Assembly (NCBI GenBank): GCA_000985875.1
Contig: CCRI01000009.1
Coordinates: 206,227-270,226 of the forward strand
From: Neorhizobium galegae bv. officinalis
GTDB taxonomy: Bacteria; Pseudomonadota; Alphaproteobacteria; Rhizobiales; Rhizobiaceae
DNA length: 64,000 nt
Direction: 5' to 3'
The position numbers and the translations under genes are program-made. A model generated the notes under the pieces. The model was not told the DNA's origin and did not search any database. It saw only the letters and a list, made by a program, of their open reading frames with translations. Positions 1 through 9,218 of the stretch are shown piece by piece; the stretch's first letter is position 1; each line of letters opens with the position of its first letter.

Positions 1-30
1 CTGGATTCCTGTGACAAGCACAGGAATGAG
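1..30. repeat. Edge of a rhizobial palindromic repeat
   Basis: Positions 5-13 and 19-27 form a perfect 9-base inverted repeat (ATTCCTGTG / CACAGGAAT) around a 5-base loop. Short hairpins of this form recur between genes in Rhizobiaceae. This is probably the end of a longer element cut by the window start. The rest of the leader up to 114 holds only the ribosome binding site of xdhA. Confidence 0.5.
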
Positions 31-114
31 GATAGGAGATACTTCCGCCAACCTGGCAAGGCAGTCAGGGGGCACCCGTAATATGGAGCCGGCAACGGCG
101 GACGAAGGAGAGAA

Positions 115-1587
<1,473 letters not shown>

Positions 1588-1604
1588 TGGTGGTGGTAAG
1601 CAAA

Positions 1605-1741
1605 AAGACCCCTTCTGGCCTGCCGGCCATCTCCCCCACAAGGGGGGAGAAGACTCGTGGCACCGTCTTGCCTCAATCCCAAAGGACGAGCGTGGCACCA
1701 AAGCCCCTCCCCCTTGTGGGGAGGGGTTGGGGAGGGGTCTT
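1605..1741. repeat. Palindromic repeat element between xdhA and xdhB
   Basis: The gap between xdhA and xdhB is filled by a 137-base element. Its ends are inverted (AAGACCCC at 1605-1612, GGGGTCTT at 1734-1741). Inside are two C-run/G-run hairpins: 1620-1650 (CATCTCCCCC, ACA loop, AGGGGGGAGA) and about 1702-1729. The 1620-1650 hairpin belongs to the same family as the arms of the element at 4496-4674. It stops 12 bases before the xdhB ribosome binding site. Confidence 0.75.
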
Positions 1742-1768
1742 GCCCCTCAGCGCAGGAGGCCTCCGCTG

Positions 1769-4105
1769 ATGGACAAGACCACGTTCGACAACAAGCCGAT
1801 CATCAACGGCCGCATGCACGTCTCGCTGAAACATGATTCAGCACATAAGCACGTCACCGGAACCGCCGAATATATCGACGATATTCCCGAACCCGCAGGT
1901 ACGCTGCACGGCGGGCTCGGGCTTGCCGACCGGGCGCATGCGGAAATCGTCTCGGTCGATCTTTCGGCCGTGAAGACCGCACCCGGCGTCGTCTGGGTGA
2001 TCACCGCGGAAGACATTCCGGGCTTCAACGACGTCGCCTCGACCGGCCAGCATGACGAGCCGCTGCTCGCCACCACCAACGTCCAGTTCCACGGCCAGAT
2101 CATCTTTGCGGTCATCGCCGAGACCCGCGACCAGGCCCGCCGCGCCGCAAAACTGGCAAAGATCGAATACCGCGACCTGCCGCACTGGACCGATATCGAC
2201 AGCGCCCGCGAAAACGACGCGCCTTACGTCGTAGAGCCGATGACGCTGAAGCGCGGCGAGCCGGAAACGGAGATCGAAAACGCGCCCCTGCGCGTCCAGA
2301 ACCACATGTATATCGGCGGCCAGGAGCATTTCTACCTGGAAAGCCATATCGCGCTCGCCGTCCCCGGCGAGGACGACGAGGTGATCGTCTGGTCCTCCAC
2401 CCAGCATCCGAGCGAAATTCAGCACATGGTGGCGCATGTGCTCGGCGTGGCCAACAATGCGGTGACCGTCCAGACCCGCCGCATGGGCGGCGGTTTCGGC
2501 GGCAAGGAAACGCAGGGCAACCAGTTCGCGGCGCTTGCGGCGGTGGCCGCCAAGAAGCTGAAGCGGGCGGTGAAATTTCGCCCCGACCGCGACGAGGACA
2601 TGTCGATCACCGGCAAGCGCCACGATTTCCGCGTCGACTACGATGTCGCCTTCGACGAGGAAGGCCGCATCCATGCGGTCGACGCGATCTATGCGGCGCG
2701 CTGCGGGTTCTCCGCCGACCTCTCCGGCCCGGTCACCGACCGCGCCCTCTTCCATGCGGATTCCAGCTATTTCTATCCGCATGTGCGCCTGACCTCGCAG
2801 CCGCTGAAAACCCATACGGTCTCCAACACCGCTTTCCGCGGTTTCGGCGGGCCGCAGGGCATGCTCGGCGGCGAGCGCATCATCGAGGAGATCGCCTATG
2901 CGGTCGGCAAGGATCCTCTCGACATCCGCAAGCTGAATTTCTACGGCCAGCGCGGCTCCAACCGGACGATGACGCCCTATCACCAGGACGTCGAGGACAA
3001 CATTATCGCCCGAATCGTCGACGAGCTGGAAACATCGTCGGACTACCAGGCCCGCCGGCAGGCGATCCTGGAGTTCAATTCGCACAGCCCGGTGATCCGC
3101 AAGGGCATCGCGCTGACGCCGGTGAAGTTCGGCATATCCTTCACCATGACCGCCTATAACCAGGCGGGCGCGCTGGTGCATATCTACAATGACGGCTCGA
3201 TCCACCTGAACCACGGCGGCACCGAAATGGGCCAGGGCCTCTATACCAAGGTGGCGCAGGTGGTGGCCGATACGTTCCAGGTCGATATCGACCGGGTGAA
3301 GATCACCGCGACGACGACCGGCAAGGTGCCGAACACCTCCGCGACCGCCGCCTCGTCCGGCACCGATTTGAACGGCATGGCGGCCTATGACGCGGCCCGC
3401 CAGATCAAGGAACGGCTGATCGATTTTGCCATGCGGCAATGGAAGGTCGGCCGCGACAAGGTGGAGTTCCTGCCCAACCGGCTGCGCATCGGCGGCGAGA
3501 TCGTGCCCTTCGACACGTTCATCCGGGCCGCCTATTACGACCGCGTGCAGCTCTCGGCCGCCGGCTTCTACAAGACGCCGCGCATCCACTGGGACCGCAA
3601 GGCGGGCCGCGGCCGGCCGTTCTACTACTTCGCCTATGGCGCCGCAGTGTCGGAAGTCTCGATCGACACGCTGACCGGCGAATACCTGGTCGACCGCACC
3701 GACATCCTCCACGACGTCGGCAAGTCGCTGAACCCGGCGATCGACATCGGCCAGGTGGAAGGCGCCTTCGTGCAGGGCATGGGCTGGCTGACCACCGAGG
3801 AACTGTGGTGGGACGACAAGGGGCGCCTGCGCACCCACGCGCCCTCGACCTACAAGATCCCGCTTGCCTCCGACCGGCCGAAGATTTTTAACGTGCAACT
3901 CGCCGAATGGGCCGAAAACGCCGAACCCACCATCGGCCGCTCCAAGGCCGTCGGCGAACCGCCCTTCATGCTGGCGATCTCGGTGCTGGAAGCGCTGTCG
4001 ATGGCGGTGGCGAGCGTGGCGGATTATGCGGTCTGCCCGAGGCTCGACGCGCCGGCGACGCCGGAACGGGTGCTGATGGCGGTCGAGCGGCTGAAGGCGA
4101 TGTGA
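1769..4105 (+). CDS. xdhB: Xanthine dehydrogenase large molybdopterin subunit
   Basis: This 778-residue protein is the catalytic molybdenum-cofactor subunit that hydroxylates xanthine to urate and passes electrons to XdhA. Visible signatures are the Moco-binding glycine-rich motif MGGGFGGKETQGNQ near residue 238, TAFRGFGGPQGM near 353 and the motif VGEPPFMLA near 727, whose Glu is the family's catalytic base. The start is placed at ATG 1769 because AGGAGG lies at 1754-1759 with 9-base spacing. A longer frame from 1727 would begin in repeat DNA and add non-conserved residues. The DUF559 gene starts 10 bases downstream. Confidence 0.96.
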   Translation: MDKTTFDNKPIINGRMHVSLKHDSAHKHVTGTAEYIDDIPEPAGTLHGGLGLADRAHAEIVSVDLSAVKTAPGVVWVITAEDIPGFNDVASTGQHDEPLLATTNVQFHGQIIFAVIAETRDQARRAAKLAKIEYRDLPHWTDIDSARENDAPYVVEPMTLKRGEPETEIENAPLRVQNHMYIGGQEHFYLESHIALAVPGEDDEVIVWSSTQHPSEIQHMVAHVLGVANNAVTVQTRRMGGGFGGKETQGNQFAALAAVAAKKLKRAVKFRPDRDEDMSITGKRHDFRVDYDVAFDEEGRIHAVDAIYAARCGFSADLSGPVTDRALFHADSSYFYPHVRLTSQPLKTHTVSNTAFRGFGGPQGMLGGERIIEEIAYAVGKDPLDIRKLNFYGQRGSNRTMTPYHQDVEDNIIARIVDELETSSDYQARRQAILEFNSHSPVIRKGIALTPVKFGISFTMTAYNQAGALVHIYNDGSIHLNHGGTEMGQGLYTKVAQVVADTFQVDIDRVKITATTTGKVPNTSATAASSGTDLNGMAAYDAARQIKERLIDFAMRQWKVGRDKVEFLPNRLRIGGEIVPFDTFIRAAYYDRVQLSAAGFYKTPRIHWDRKAGRGRPFYYFAYGAAVSEVSIDTLTGEYLVDRTDILHDVGKSLNPAIDIGQVEGAFVQGMGWLTTEELWWDDKGRLRTHAPSTYKIPLASDRPKIFNVQLAEWAENAEPTIGRSKAVGEPPFMLAISVLEALSMAVASVADYAVCPRLDAPATPERVLMAVERLKAM

Positions 4106-4115
4106 TGGAGCGCGC

Positions 4116-4487
4116 ATGCCGCATTTCCATGTCCGCGACGCCAATCGGAAAAACGCCCGGAACATGCGCCGGGCGTTGACCGAGGCGGAGCTGAAATTCT
4201 GGAACTCGGTCCGCGCCCATCGCCTCATGGGGATTGGCTTCCGGCGGCAGATGCCGATCGCCGGCTATATCGTCGATTTTGCCTGCCCGGAGCATAAGTT
4301 GATCATCGAGGTCGATGGTGCGAGCCATTCATTCGACCAGAACATCCGCCGGGATTCGGCAAGGGATGAGAAACTGGCAGCGCTTGGCTGGCAGGTGATA
4401 AGATTTACCAATGACGAGGTGTACGGCCATATCGACGATGTGTGCATGCACCTTCTGCGGATTATCGGGATCGAGCGCTTTGCGTAG
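4116..4487 (+). CDS. DUF559 endonuclease-fold protein
   Basis: This 123-residue protein belongs to the DUF559 family, which shares the Vsr-like restriction-endonuclease fold. The N-terminal RNMRRALTEAELKFWNSVR and the central stretch YIVDFACPEHKLIIEVDG with SH after it carry the expected D...E-x-D acidic residues of that nuclease core. The function in vivo is unknown for this family. It starts at ATG 4116 with GGAG six bases upstream, only 10 bases after xdhB, so it would be cotranscribed with the xanthine dehydrogenase genes. This is an odd position, splitting xdhB from xdhC. Family assignment is firm, activity is inference. Confidence 0.85.
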   Translation: MPHFHVRDANRKNARNMRRALTEAELKFWNSVRAHRLMGIGFRRQMPIAGYIVDFACPEHKLIIEVDGASHSFDQNIRRDSARDEKLAALGWQVIRFTNDEVYGHIDDVCMHLLRIIGIERFA

Positions 4488-4495
4488 ATGTTGCT

Positions 4496-4674
4496 ACCCC
4501 CCTCTGTCCTGCCGGACATCTCCCCCTCAAGGGGGGAGATCGGATGTGGCGCGGCCCCACTCCCTCTCGGGGGAAGTGGCTCACGTCGCAGATGAGGCTG
4601 AGGGCCGGGCAAGATACCACGTCTTGCCGATCTCCCCCCTTGAGGGGGAGATGTCCGGCAGGACAGAGGGGGGT
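4496..4674. repeat. 179-base inverted-repeat (MITE-like) element
   Basis: A perfect 48-base inverted repeat (4496-4543 and 4627-4674) flanks an 83-base centre. Each arm itself contains a short hairpin (CATCTCCCCC, TCA loop, AGGGGGGAGA). It fills the space between the DUF559 stop codon (4487) and the xdhC start (4680). The G-rich end GAGGGGGG at 4666-4673 is the only plausible ribosome binding site of xdhC. Such structure fits a non-autonomous mobile repeat. No transposase or clear target duplication was seen. Confidence 0.8.
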
Positions 4675-4679
4675 GCCTA

Positions 4680-5513
4680 GTGAGCGACCTCTCCTTCCCC
4701 ACCTTCATCACCACCCACCCACGCACCATCCTCGTCGAACTCCGCGAAGCGAAAGGCTCTACCCCCCGCGAGGCCGGCACATTCATGCTGGTTGCGACCA
4801 AAGCGATCTGGGGGACGATCGGCGGGGGGCAGTTCGAATATATGGCGATCGACAATGCCCGGGCGATGCTGTCGGGCGGTGGCGAGGCGGTGATGGATAT
4901 TCCGCTCGGGCCGGAGATCGGCCAGTGCTGCGGCGGCCATACCCGGCTTGCGTTCTGGCCGTTGACGCCGGAGCTTGCCGAGACGCTGGAACGGCGCCTG
5001 CGCGACGAGGAGGATGAGCGGCCGGCGGTGACCCTGTTCGGATCGGGTCATGTCGGCCAGGCGCTCGCAAGGGCACTGGCTCCCCTGCCCTTTGCGGTGA
5101 CCGTCGTCGAGACCCGCCCCGAGGCATTGGAAGACTTACCCGAGGATGCGAGAAAGCATCTGACCGCCATGCCGGAAGCCTTCGTGGATAAAATCCCGGC
5201 CGGCGGCGCGGCGATCATCCTCACTCATGACCATGCGCTGGATTTCCTGATTGCCCAGCGTGCGTTGGCGCGTACCGATCTTGCCTATGTCGGCATGATC
5301 GGCTCGCGGACCAAACGCGCCACCTTCGCCAACTGGCTGAAGCGAGAGGGCGGCGGCGATGACATGCTCTCCCGTCTCGTACTGCCGATCGGCGGCACGA
5401 CAGTCAGGGACAAACGCCCGGCCGTGATCGCTGCCCTCGTCGCCGCCGAACTTCTAGAAACCTATGCGGCCCGGCAGGCGCGGACCTCAAAGCGGCAGAT
5501 CCCGACCGCCTGA
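4680..5513 (+). CDS. xdhC: Xanthine dehydrogenase accessory factor XdhC
   Basis: This 277-residue protein is the chaperone that receives molybdenum cofactor, helps its sulfuration and inserts it into XdhB. The N-terminal part has the XdhC motif GSTPREAGTFMLV and GGGQFEYMAID, followed by QCCGGH. The C-terminal Rossmann domain has LFGSGHVGQALARAL near residue 120 and GMIGSRTKR near 215. The start is GTG at 4680, six bases after the G-rich end of an inverted repeat that supplies the ribosome binding site. The last 27 bases overlap the convergent DUF1127-like gene on the opposite strand. Confidence 0.93.
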   Translation: MSDLSFPTFITTHPRTILVELREAKGSTPREAGTFMLVATKAIWGTIGGGQFEYMAIDNARAMLSGGGEAVMDIPLGPEIGQCCGGHTRLAFWPLTPELAETLERRLRDEEDERPAVTLFGSGHVGQALARALAPLPFAVTVVETRPEALEDLPEDARKHLTAMPEAFVDKIPAGGAAIILTHDHALDFLIAQRALARTDLAYVGMIGSRTKRATFANWLKREGGGDDMLSRLVLPIGGTTVRDKRPAVIAALVAAELLETYAARQARTSKRQIPTA

Positions 5514-5720
5514 GCGCCGTTTCCCGTCCCAGAATGCCGCCTCGCGGCTCTGCGGTCCGGCTTCCGGGAGCGCGAGATCACTGCGCAGGTCGTCCGGCAG
5601 CGCCGGTATGTGTCGGCTACCGGGTCGCAGGAGCCGGTGGAAGAAGCGGCGCATCTGCCGCCACGCCAGAACCGGACGGGAGGGTTTCAAAGGCAAGGAA
5701 TCGGCGCTTGCGGACAGCAT
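5487..5720 (-). CDS. DUF1127-like small protein (copy A)
   Basis: This 77-residue arginine-rich reading frame begins at ATG 5720 with GGAG upstream. It contains RQMRRFFHRLLRPG and then LPDDLRSDLALPE, which resembles the DUF1127 core (L-x-x-x-L-x-D-I-G-L). The match is weaker than for the copies at 7240-7467 and 31305-31442. It is transcribed divergently from the LysR gene at 5831 in the same layout as copy B. DUF1127 proteins are small and alphaproteobacteria have many; some bind RNA and affect phosphate or small-RNA control. It overlaps the end of xdhC by 27 bases on the other strand. Confidence 0.5.
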   Translation of the reverse strand: MLSASADSLPLKPSRPVLAWRQMRRFFHRLLRPGSRHIPALPDDLRSDLALPEAGPQSREAAFWDGKRRSGGRDLPL

Positions 5721-5830
5721 GGTTGCTCCACATCGACAGGAAGAGATTGTTTGGTTGCAACCATCAATGAGGCCGATTGCCGGGGAATTCCAATTCAAAT
5801 ACAGTCGGTCGCGATCAAGAGAACTTATCG
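5721..5830. promoter_or_regulatory. Divergent control region, LysR copy A
   Basis: The gap holds a near-perfect 23-base palindrome at 5746-5768 centred on GGTTGCAACC (5753-5762), a good candidate autoregulatory LysR site. The 45 bases before the LysR start (GATCAAGAGAACTTAT and the preceding CCAATTCAAAT) are nearly the same as those before the second LysR gene at 7585. Confidence 0.5.
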
Positions 5831-6760
5831 ATGAAATTATCACGCCGGTTTCCGCTGAATGCACTTCGGGTCTTCGAGGCCGTCGCGCGCCTGGAAAACT
5901 TCACCCGCGCCGCCGAAGAACTGGGCATGACCCAGACGGCGGTGACCTACCAGATCAAGCTCCTGGAGGAATTTCTCGGCGACACCGTTTTCCTGCGTCG
6001 CCCACGGGCGCTGAAACTCACCGAAACGGGTGAAAAGCTGCTTCCGAAGGTCGCCGAAGCTTTCACCCTGCTGACCGAGGCGGTGCAATCGACGCGGCAC
6101 GGTGTCGAGGAAACGCTGGAAATCCACTCCCCGCCATCGTTTGCTGCGCAATGGCTGTCGCCGCATCTCCACATTTTCAAGGCCCTGCACCCGCAAATCG
6201 AGGTACGCCTGCTGCGCCAGCTGGATAACGACCACCACCATAGCTCGGCCGATATCACGATCTGTATCAGCGCCCGGCCATCCGACGGGTTGATCAGCCA
6301 TCCTCTCTTTCGGCTCAACTATGCGCCCATGCTGTCTCCGCAACTGGCGGAAAGCGTGGGTGGCATACGGCAGCCTTCCGATCTTTTGAAACTGCCCTGG
6401 ATCACCGACACCCGTGACGGGTGGCACGAATGGTTTGAGATCACCAAAATCGACTCCAGGCAGATCAGGCACACCAGCCTGAACGCTCTCGGCGCGCTCG
6501 ACCTGGAAGCAAGGGCCGCCATGTCCGGCCATGGCGTGGCAATGCTGAGCCCGTTCCTGTTCCGGGAAGATCTGGCATCCGGCCGTCTCCTCCAGCCTTT
6601 CGACGTCTGTGTCGGCGAGGGCAAGACCTATTGGCTGTGTTACGCGCCGGCGCGGCGAAATGCGGCGAAGATTACGGCCTTTGCGACCTGGATCCAGTCG
6701 GCCCTTGCCCAAGACCTCGCGGCCACGGGGACAATCGGTGCTAAACAACCGGCGACCTGA
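5831..6760 (+). CDS. GcvA-like LysR regulator (copy A)
   Basis: This 309-residue protein is a LysR-type transcription factor of the GcvA-like group. The N-terminal winged helix-turn-helix is clear (FPLNALRVFEAVARLENFTR, then EELGMTQTAVTYQIK), followed by a periplasmic-binding-protein-like effector domain. Start ATG 5831 is chosen over an in-frame start at 5777 because it begins the conserved MKLSRRFPLNALR and matches the paralogue at 7585. Position just after xdhABC suggests control of purine genes, but the target and effector are unknown. Its last 20 bases overlap the convergent NTF2-like gene. Confidence 0.88.
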   Translation: MKLSRRFPLNALRVFEAVARLENFTRAAEELGMTQTAVTYQIKLLEEFLGDTVFLRRPRALKLTETGEKLLPKVAEAFTLLTEAVQSTRHGVEETLEIHSPPSFAAQWLSPHLHIFKALHPQIEVRLLRQLDNDHHHSSADITICISARPSDGLISHPLFRLNYAPMLSPQLAESVGGIRQPSDLLKLPWITDTRDGWHEWFEITKIDSRQIRHTSLNALGALDLEARAAMSGHGVAMLSPFLFREDLASGRLLQPFDVCVGEGKTYWLCYAPARRNAAKITAFATWIQSALAQDLAATGTIGAKQPAT

Positions 6761-7139
6761 GCTCGGTGGCTTGCCCTTCACACCAGAGCCAGCGGTCCGC
6801 CTGTTTTCGGAAGATGTAGAGCGCCCGTTGGAGGCTGTTCGATTGCTCGCCCGCAAACTCGATTTCTTCCCGGCAGTCGAACAGGACAGCGACGGCGTGA
6901 TCTCGCGCGATGATCCGCACTATGTCGATCTCCAGCCGCCGGAAACGCGGGCCGTTTCCGGAGCAATACCGATCCAGATACTGGCAACGGTCGCAGACCT
7001 CGCCGTGCGCGTTGATATAGGTAAACTCTCTGCCGAGGAGAGCTTCCATGTCCGCCCGGGACTGCCGCATGAGGGCGGAGGTCCTCGCCTGCAGGAGCTC
7101 GGCTATATGATCGTCGAGCTCCAAAGGCCGAGTTGCCAT
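6741..7139 (-). CDS. NTF2-like (SnoaL/DUF4440-type) protein
   Basis: This 132-residue protein has the pattern of the NTF2-like superfamily: an N-terminal helix (LLQARTSALMRQSRADMEALL) followed by FTYINAHGEVCDRCQYLDRY and beta-strands ending in YIFRKQADRWLWCEGQAT. Such folds are small cone-shaped enzymes or ligand-binding proteins, and no catalytic role can be assigned here. Start ATG 7139 follows GGGA. It lies 100 bases downstream of DUF1127-like copy B on the same strand and may be cotranscribed. It is convergent with, and overlaps, the LysR gene at 5831-6760. Confidence 0.75.
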   Translation of the reverse strand: MATRPLELDDHIAELLQARTSALMRQSRADMEALLGREFTYINAHGEVCDRCQYLDRYCSGNGPRFRRLEIDIVRIIARDHAVAVLFDCREEIEFAGEQSNSLQRALYIFRKQADRWLWCEGQATELRSPVV

Positions 7140-7239
7140 TCCACATCCCTTAAAGTCGAAGCAGGCCCGATCGGCCTGCACCGGATAGAAGCCCGCGGAT
7201 GGCGTCCCGTCAAGCAGGCAGACCTCATGGGCTGCGCGC

Positions 7240-7467
7240 TCAAAGATTGCGCTGCGACTGAATGAGCCTGGTCGCGCGAAAGGCGCCCTCGTCCTGCGGA
7301 CCGCGCCTGTCGCGGCCATCGAGCAGACCGAGGTCGCGCTGCCATGATTGCGGCATTTCTTCGAGATCGAGATTGTTGCGGCGGACCGCCAGCCGGCGGC
7401 GGATGGCATCGATGATGCCGAACCTCGGCATGAATTGCTCGAACGGCCGGGTGAGGATGGAAAACAT
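7240..7467 (-). CDS. DUF1127-like small protein (copy B)
   Basis: This 75-residue basic protein starts at ATG 7467 after GGAGG. It contains IIDAIRRRLAVRRNN and then MPQSWQRDLGLLDGR, the DUF1127-type motif. It is divergent from the LysR gene at 7585, the same arrangement as copy A. Its message begins with a perfect hairpin (AACGGGG / CCCCGTT, 7479-7495) directly beside the ribosome binding site, which could affect translation. Confidence 0.6.
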   Translation of the reverse strand: MFSILTRPFEQFMPRFGIIDAIRRRLAVRRNNLDLEEMPQSWQRDLGLLDGRDRRGPQDEGAFRATRLIQSQRNL

Positions 7468-7584
7468 CTCTTGCCTCCAACGGGGATACCCCGTTTTCAT
7501 TTGATGATTGTGGAGGTAGATTGCGCCGGAAAATCTCAGTAATCCAATCGAATTACCGTCTGTACGGATCAAGAGAACTTATCC
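7468..7584. promoter_or_regulatory. Divergent control region, LysR copy B
   Basis: The region carries the conserved 3' block AATCCAATCGAATTAC...GGATCAAGAGAACTTATC immediately before the LysR start, matching the region before the copy A LysR gene. On the other side, 7479-7495 is a 7-base-pair hairpin with a 3-base loop abutting the DUF1127-like gene's ribosome binding site. Confidence 0.45.
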
Positions 7585-8481
7585 ATGAAGATGTCGAAAC
7601 AGTTCCCGCTGAATGCCTTGCGGGCATTCGAAGCTGCTGCCCGGCTGATGAGCTTCACCCGGGCCGGCGAGGAACTCGGGCTTACCCAGACGGCGGTGAG
7701 CTACCAGATCAAGCTTCTGGAGGATACGCTCGGCGAACAGCTCTTCCTGCGCCGTCCGAGGCAGGTTTCGTTGACGGAGGCGGGAGAACGGCTGGCCCCG
7801 AGGATCGCGGAAGCATTTGCAATCATGGGCGAGGCGCTCTCCACCCTGCACGATGCATCGGAGGGCACGCTGATCATCCATTCGACGGCGACTTTTGCCT
7901 CGCGCTGGCTGGCGCGCCATCTGGGCACGTTCCAGCTCGAAAATCCGGGCATTGCCGTCAGGCTGGAGACATCGCAGGAGATGATCGATTTTTCGCGGGC
8001 GCAGGCGGATATCGCAATCCGCAGCGGCAAGGGCGAATGGCCGGGCCTGCGCCGGCATTTTCTGATGCGCAATCACTTCACGCCGATGCTGAGCCCGGAT
8101 CTGGCCGCCACGATCGGCGGCGTGAAGACGCCGGAGGACATCCTGAAACTCAGGATCATAGATCCCGGCGATCCGTGGTGGCCGTTCTGGTTCGCGGCAG
8201 CCGGCGTGCCGAATGTCGATCTCACCGGCCGGCCGGTAAGCAGGTACGGTGCGCAGGCCTTCGAGGCCGCCGCCGCGATCGCCGGCCAGGGGGTCGGAAT
8301 CCTCCAGCCGGAATTTTATGCCGACGATATCGCCCTCGGACGGCTGGTCCAGCCTTTCGACATTCTCGGCTATGACGGCAGCGACTATTGGCTCGTCTAC
8401 CCGGAAGGCCGCAGGAACTCCAAGAAAATCCGCGCCTTCCGCGATTTCATGCGGAAAACCATGCCGACGTTCCGGGACTAG
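7585..8481 (+). CDS. GcvA-like LysR regulator (copy B)
   Basis: This 298-residue LysR-type regulator is clearly a paralogue of the protein at 5831-6760. Both begin with FPLNALR(A/V)FEA and share AGEELGLTQTAVSYQIK / AAEELGMTQTAVTYQIK and the ending pattern of short aromatic strands (SDYWLVYPEGRRNSKKIRAF here). The effector domain is more diverged than the DNA-binding domain, so the two may share sites but sense different ligands. It lies upstream of puuD, on the same strand, with one minus-strand gene between them. The purine link is inference from position. Confidence 0.9.
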   Translation: MKMSKQFPLNALRAFEAAARLMSFTRAGEELGLTQTAVSYQIKLLEDTLGEQLFLRRPRQVSLTEAGERLAPRIAEAFAIMGEALSTLHDASEGTLIIHSTATFASRWLARHLGTFQLENPGIAVRLETSQEMIDFSRAQADIAIRSGKGEWPGLRRHFLMRNHFTPMLSPDLAATIGGVKTPEDILKLRIIDPGDPWWPFWFAAAGVPNVDLTGRPVSRYGAQAFEAAAAIAGQGVGILQPEFYADDIALGRLVQPFDILGYDGSDYWLVYPEGRRNSKKIRAFRDFMRKTMPTFRD

Positions 8482-8555
8482 CAGTCAGTTTTCTATCCGC
8501 CGCTTTGCTGGACGGAAAACTGGCTCGACATGTCGCTCCTGGCCGCTGGCAGCGG

Positions 8556-8915
8556 CTAATAGCTCATATCCGGCGCGTAGAAACAGCGCAGCGTATCTTC
8601 GGTCGGGTAGAGGCAAAGATGATATTCTTCGTCCTTGCTCCGCCTCGCCTGGCTCTGCGGCAGCTTGAAGTCATGCGGGCGGGTGATCAGCCGATGATCG
8701 CCGGGCCCCAGGATGATCTCGTAGCCACCTTCGATGATCTTGACGTTTTTGGTCGAGATCATCTGGCAGTCGCCGGTATGGTTGTCACCATTGCAGCAAA
8801 AGCCATCGTATTTCCACGTCGAGCCGTTCGCACTGTGAGCCTCGTGGGCACTGGCCGAACCAACATAGACGCAGGACGCATATGCAATCATCACACCTGT
8901 CAGAATACCACGCAT
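8556..8915 (-). CDS. Small secreted cysteine-containing protein
   Basis: This 119-residue protein starts at ATG 8915 (GGAG upstream) with a signal peptide (MRGILTGVMIAYASCVYVG, predicted cleavage after SASA). The mature part has a His-containing N-terminus (HEAHSANGSTWKYDGF) and six cysteines, suggesting disulfides in the periplasm. I do not recognise a characterised family; similar small proteins are annotated as hypothetical in rhizobia. A longer frame from 8996 would put 27 extra residues before the signal peptide and was rejected. Confidence 0.7.
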   Translation of the reverse strand: MRGILTGVMIAYASCVYVGSASAHEAHSANGSTWKYDGFCCNGDNHTGDCQMISTKNVKIIEGGYEIILGPGDHRLITRPHDFKLPQSQARRSKDEEYHLCLYPTEDTLRCFYAPDMSY

Positions 8916-9218
8916 GTGCTTAGTCTCCGTTGATGAATGCCCCCACCACCGGCTCAAACCGCACGCAATACCAAGCTTTCGCCGGCTGACTTGCAATTGT
9001 CACAATACGCGAGTCGCGTTACCTGGCCCAACCCTCATTTATTGCGATGCACAAGTGAGAATATCCTACTATTGTAATCTAAGAGCATGCGGGGGTGAAC
9101 TGGAAGCGGCGGGCCACGGTTCCAATCGGCAGACAGCAATGTTCCCGGCTCCCCCTCTTCCCTTGGCCTGCTTTTTTCCCCAAAGTGACGAGTCGGGGGG
9201 CAAAAAGGGGAAGACTGA
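8916..9218. promoter_or_regulatory. Divergent region upstream of puuD
   Basis: This 303-base gap separates the secreted-protein gene from puuD and must hold both promoters. The one clear structure is a perfect palindrome ACGCGA-G-TCGCGT at 9007-9019, a possible operator. puuD is preceded by AAAAAGGGGAAG as its ribosome binding site. No other gene is visible here. Confidence 0.35.

Noticed and set aside
1838..4228. A long minus-strand open frame of 796 codons opposite xdhB
   Set aside because: It lies entirely opposite an unambiguous xdhB gene, has no start site or family motif, and long antisense frames are expected in GC-rich DNA with biased third positions.
6609..7265. A plus-strand frame of 218 codons covering the NTF2-like gene
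   Set aside because: It starts inside a LysR gene and has no recognisable domain; the minus-strand NTF2-like frame has a ribosome binding site and fold pattern.
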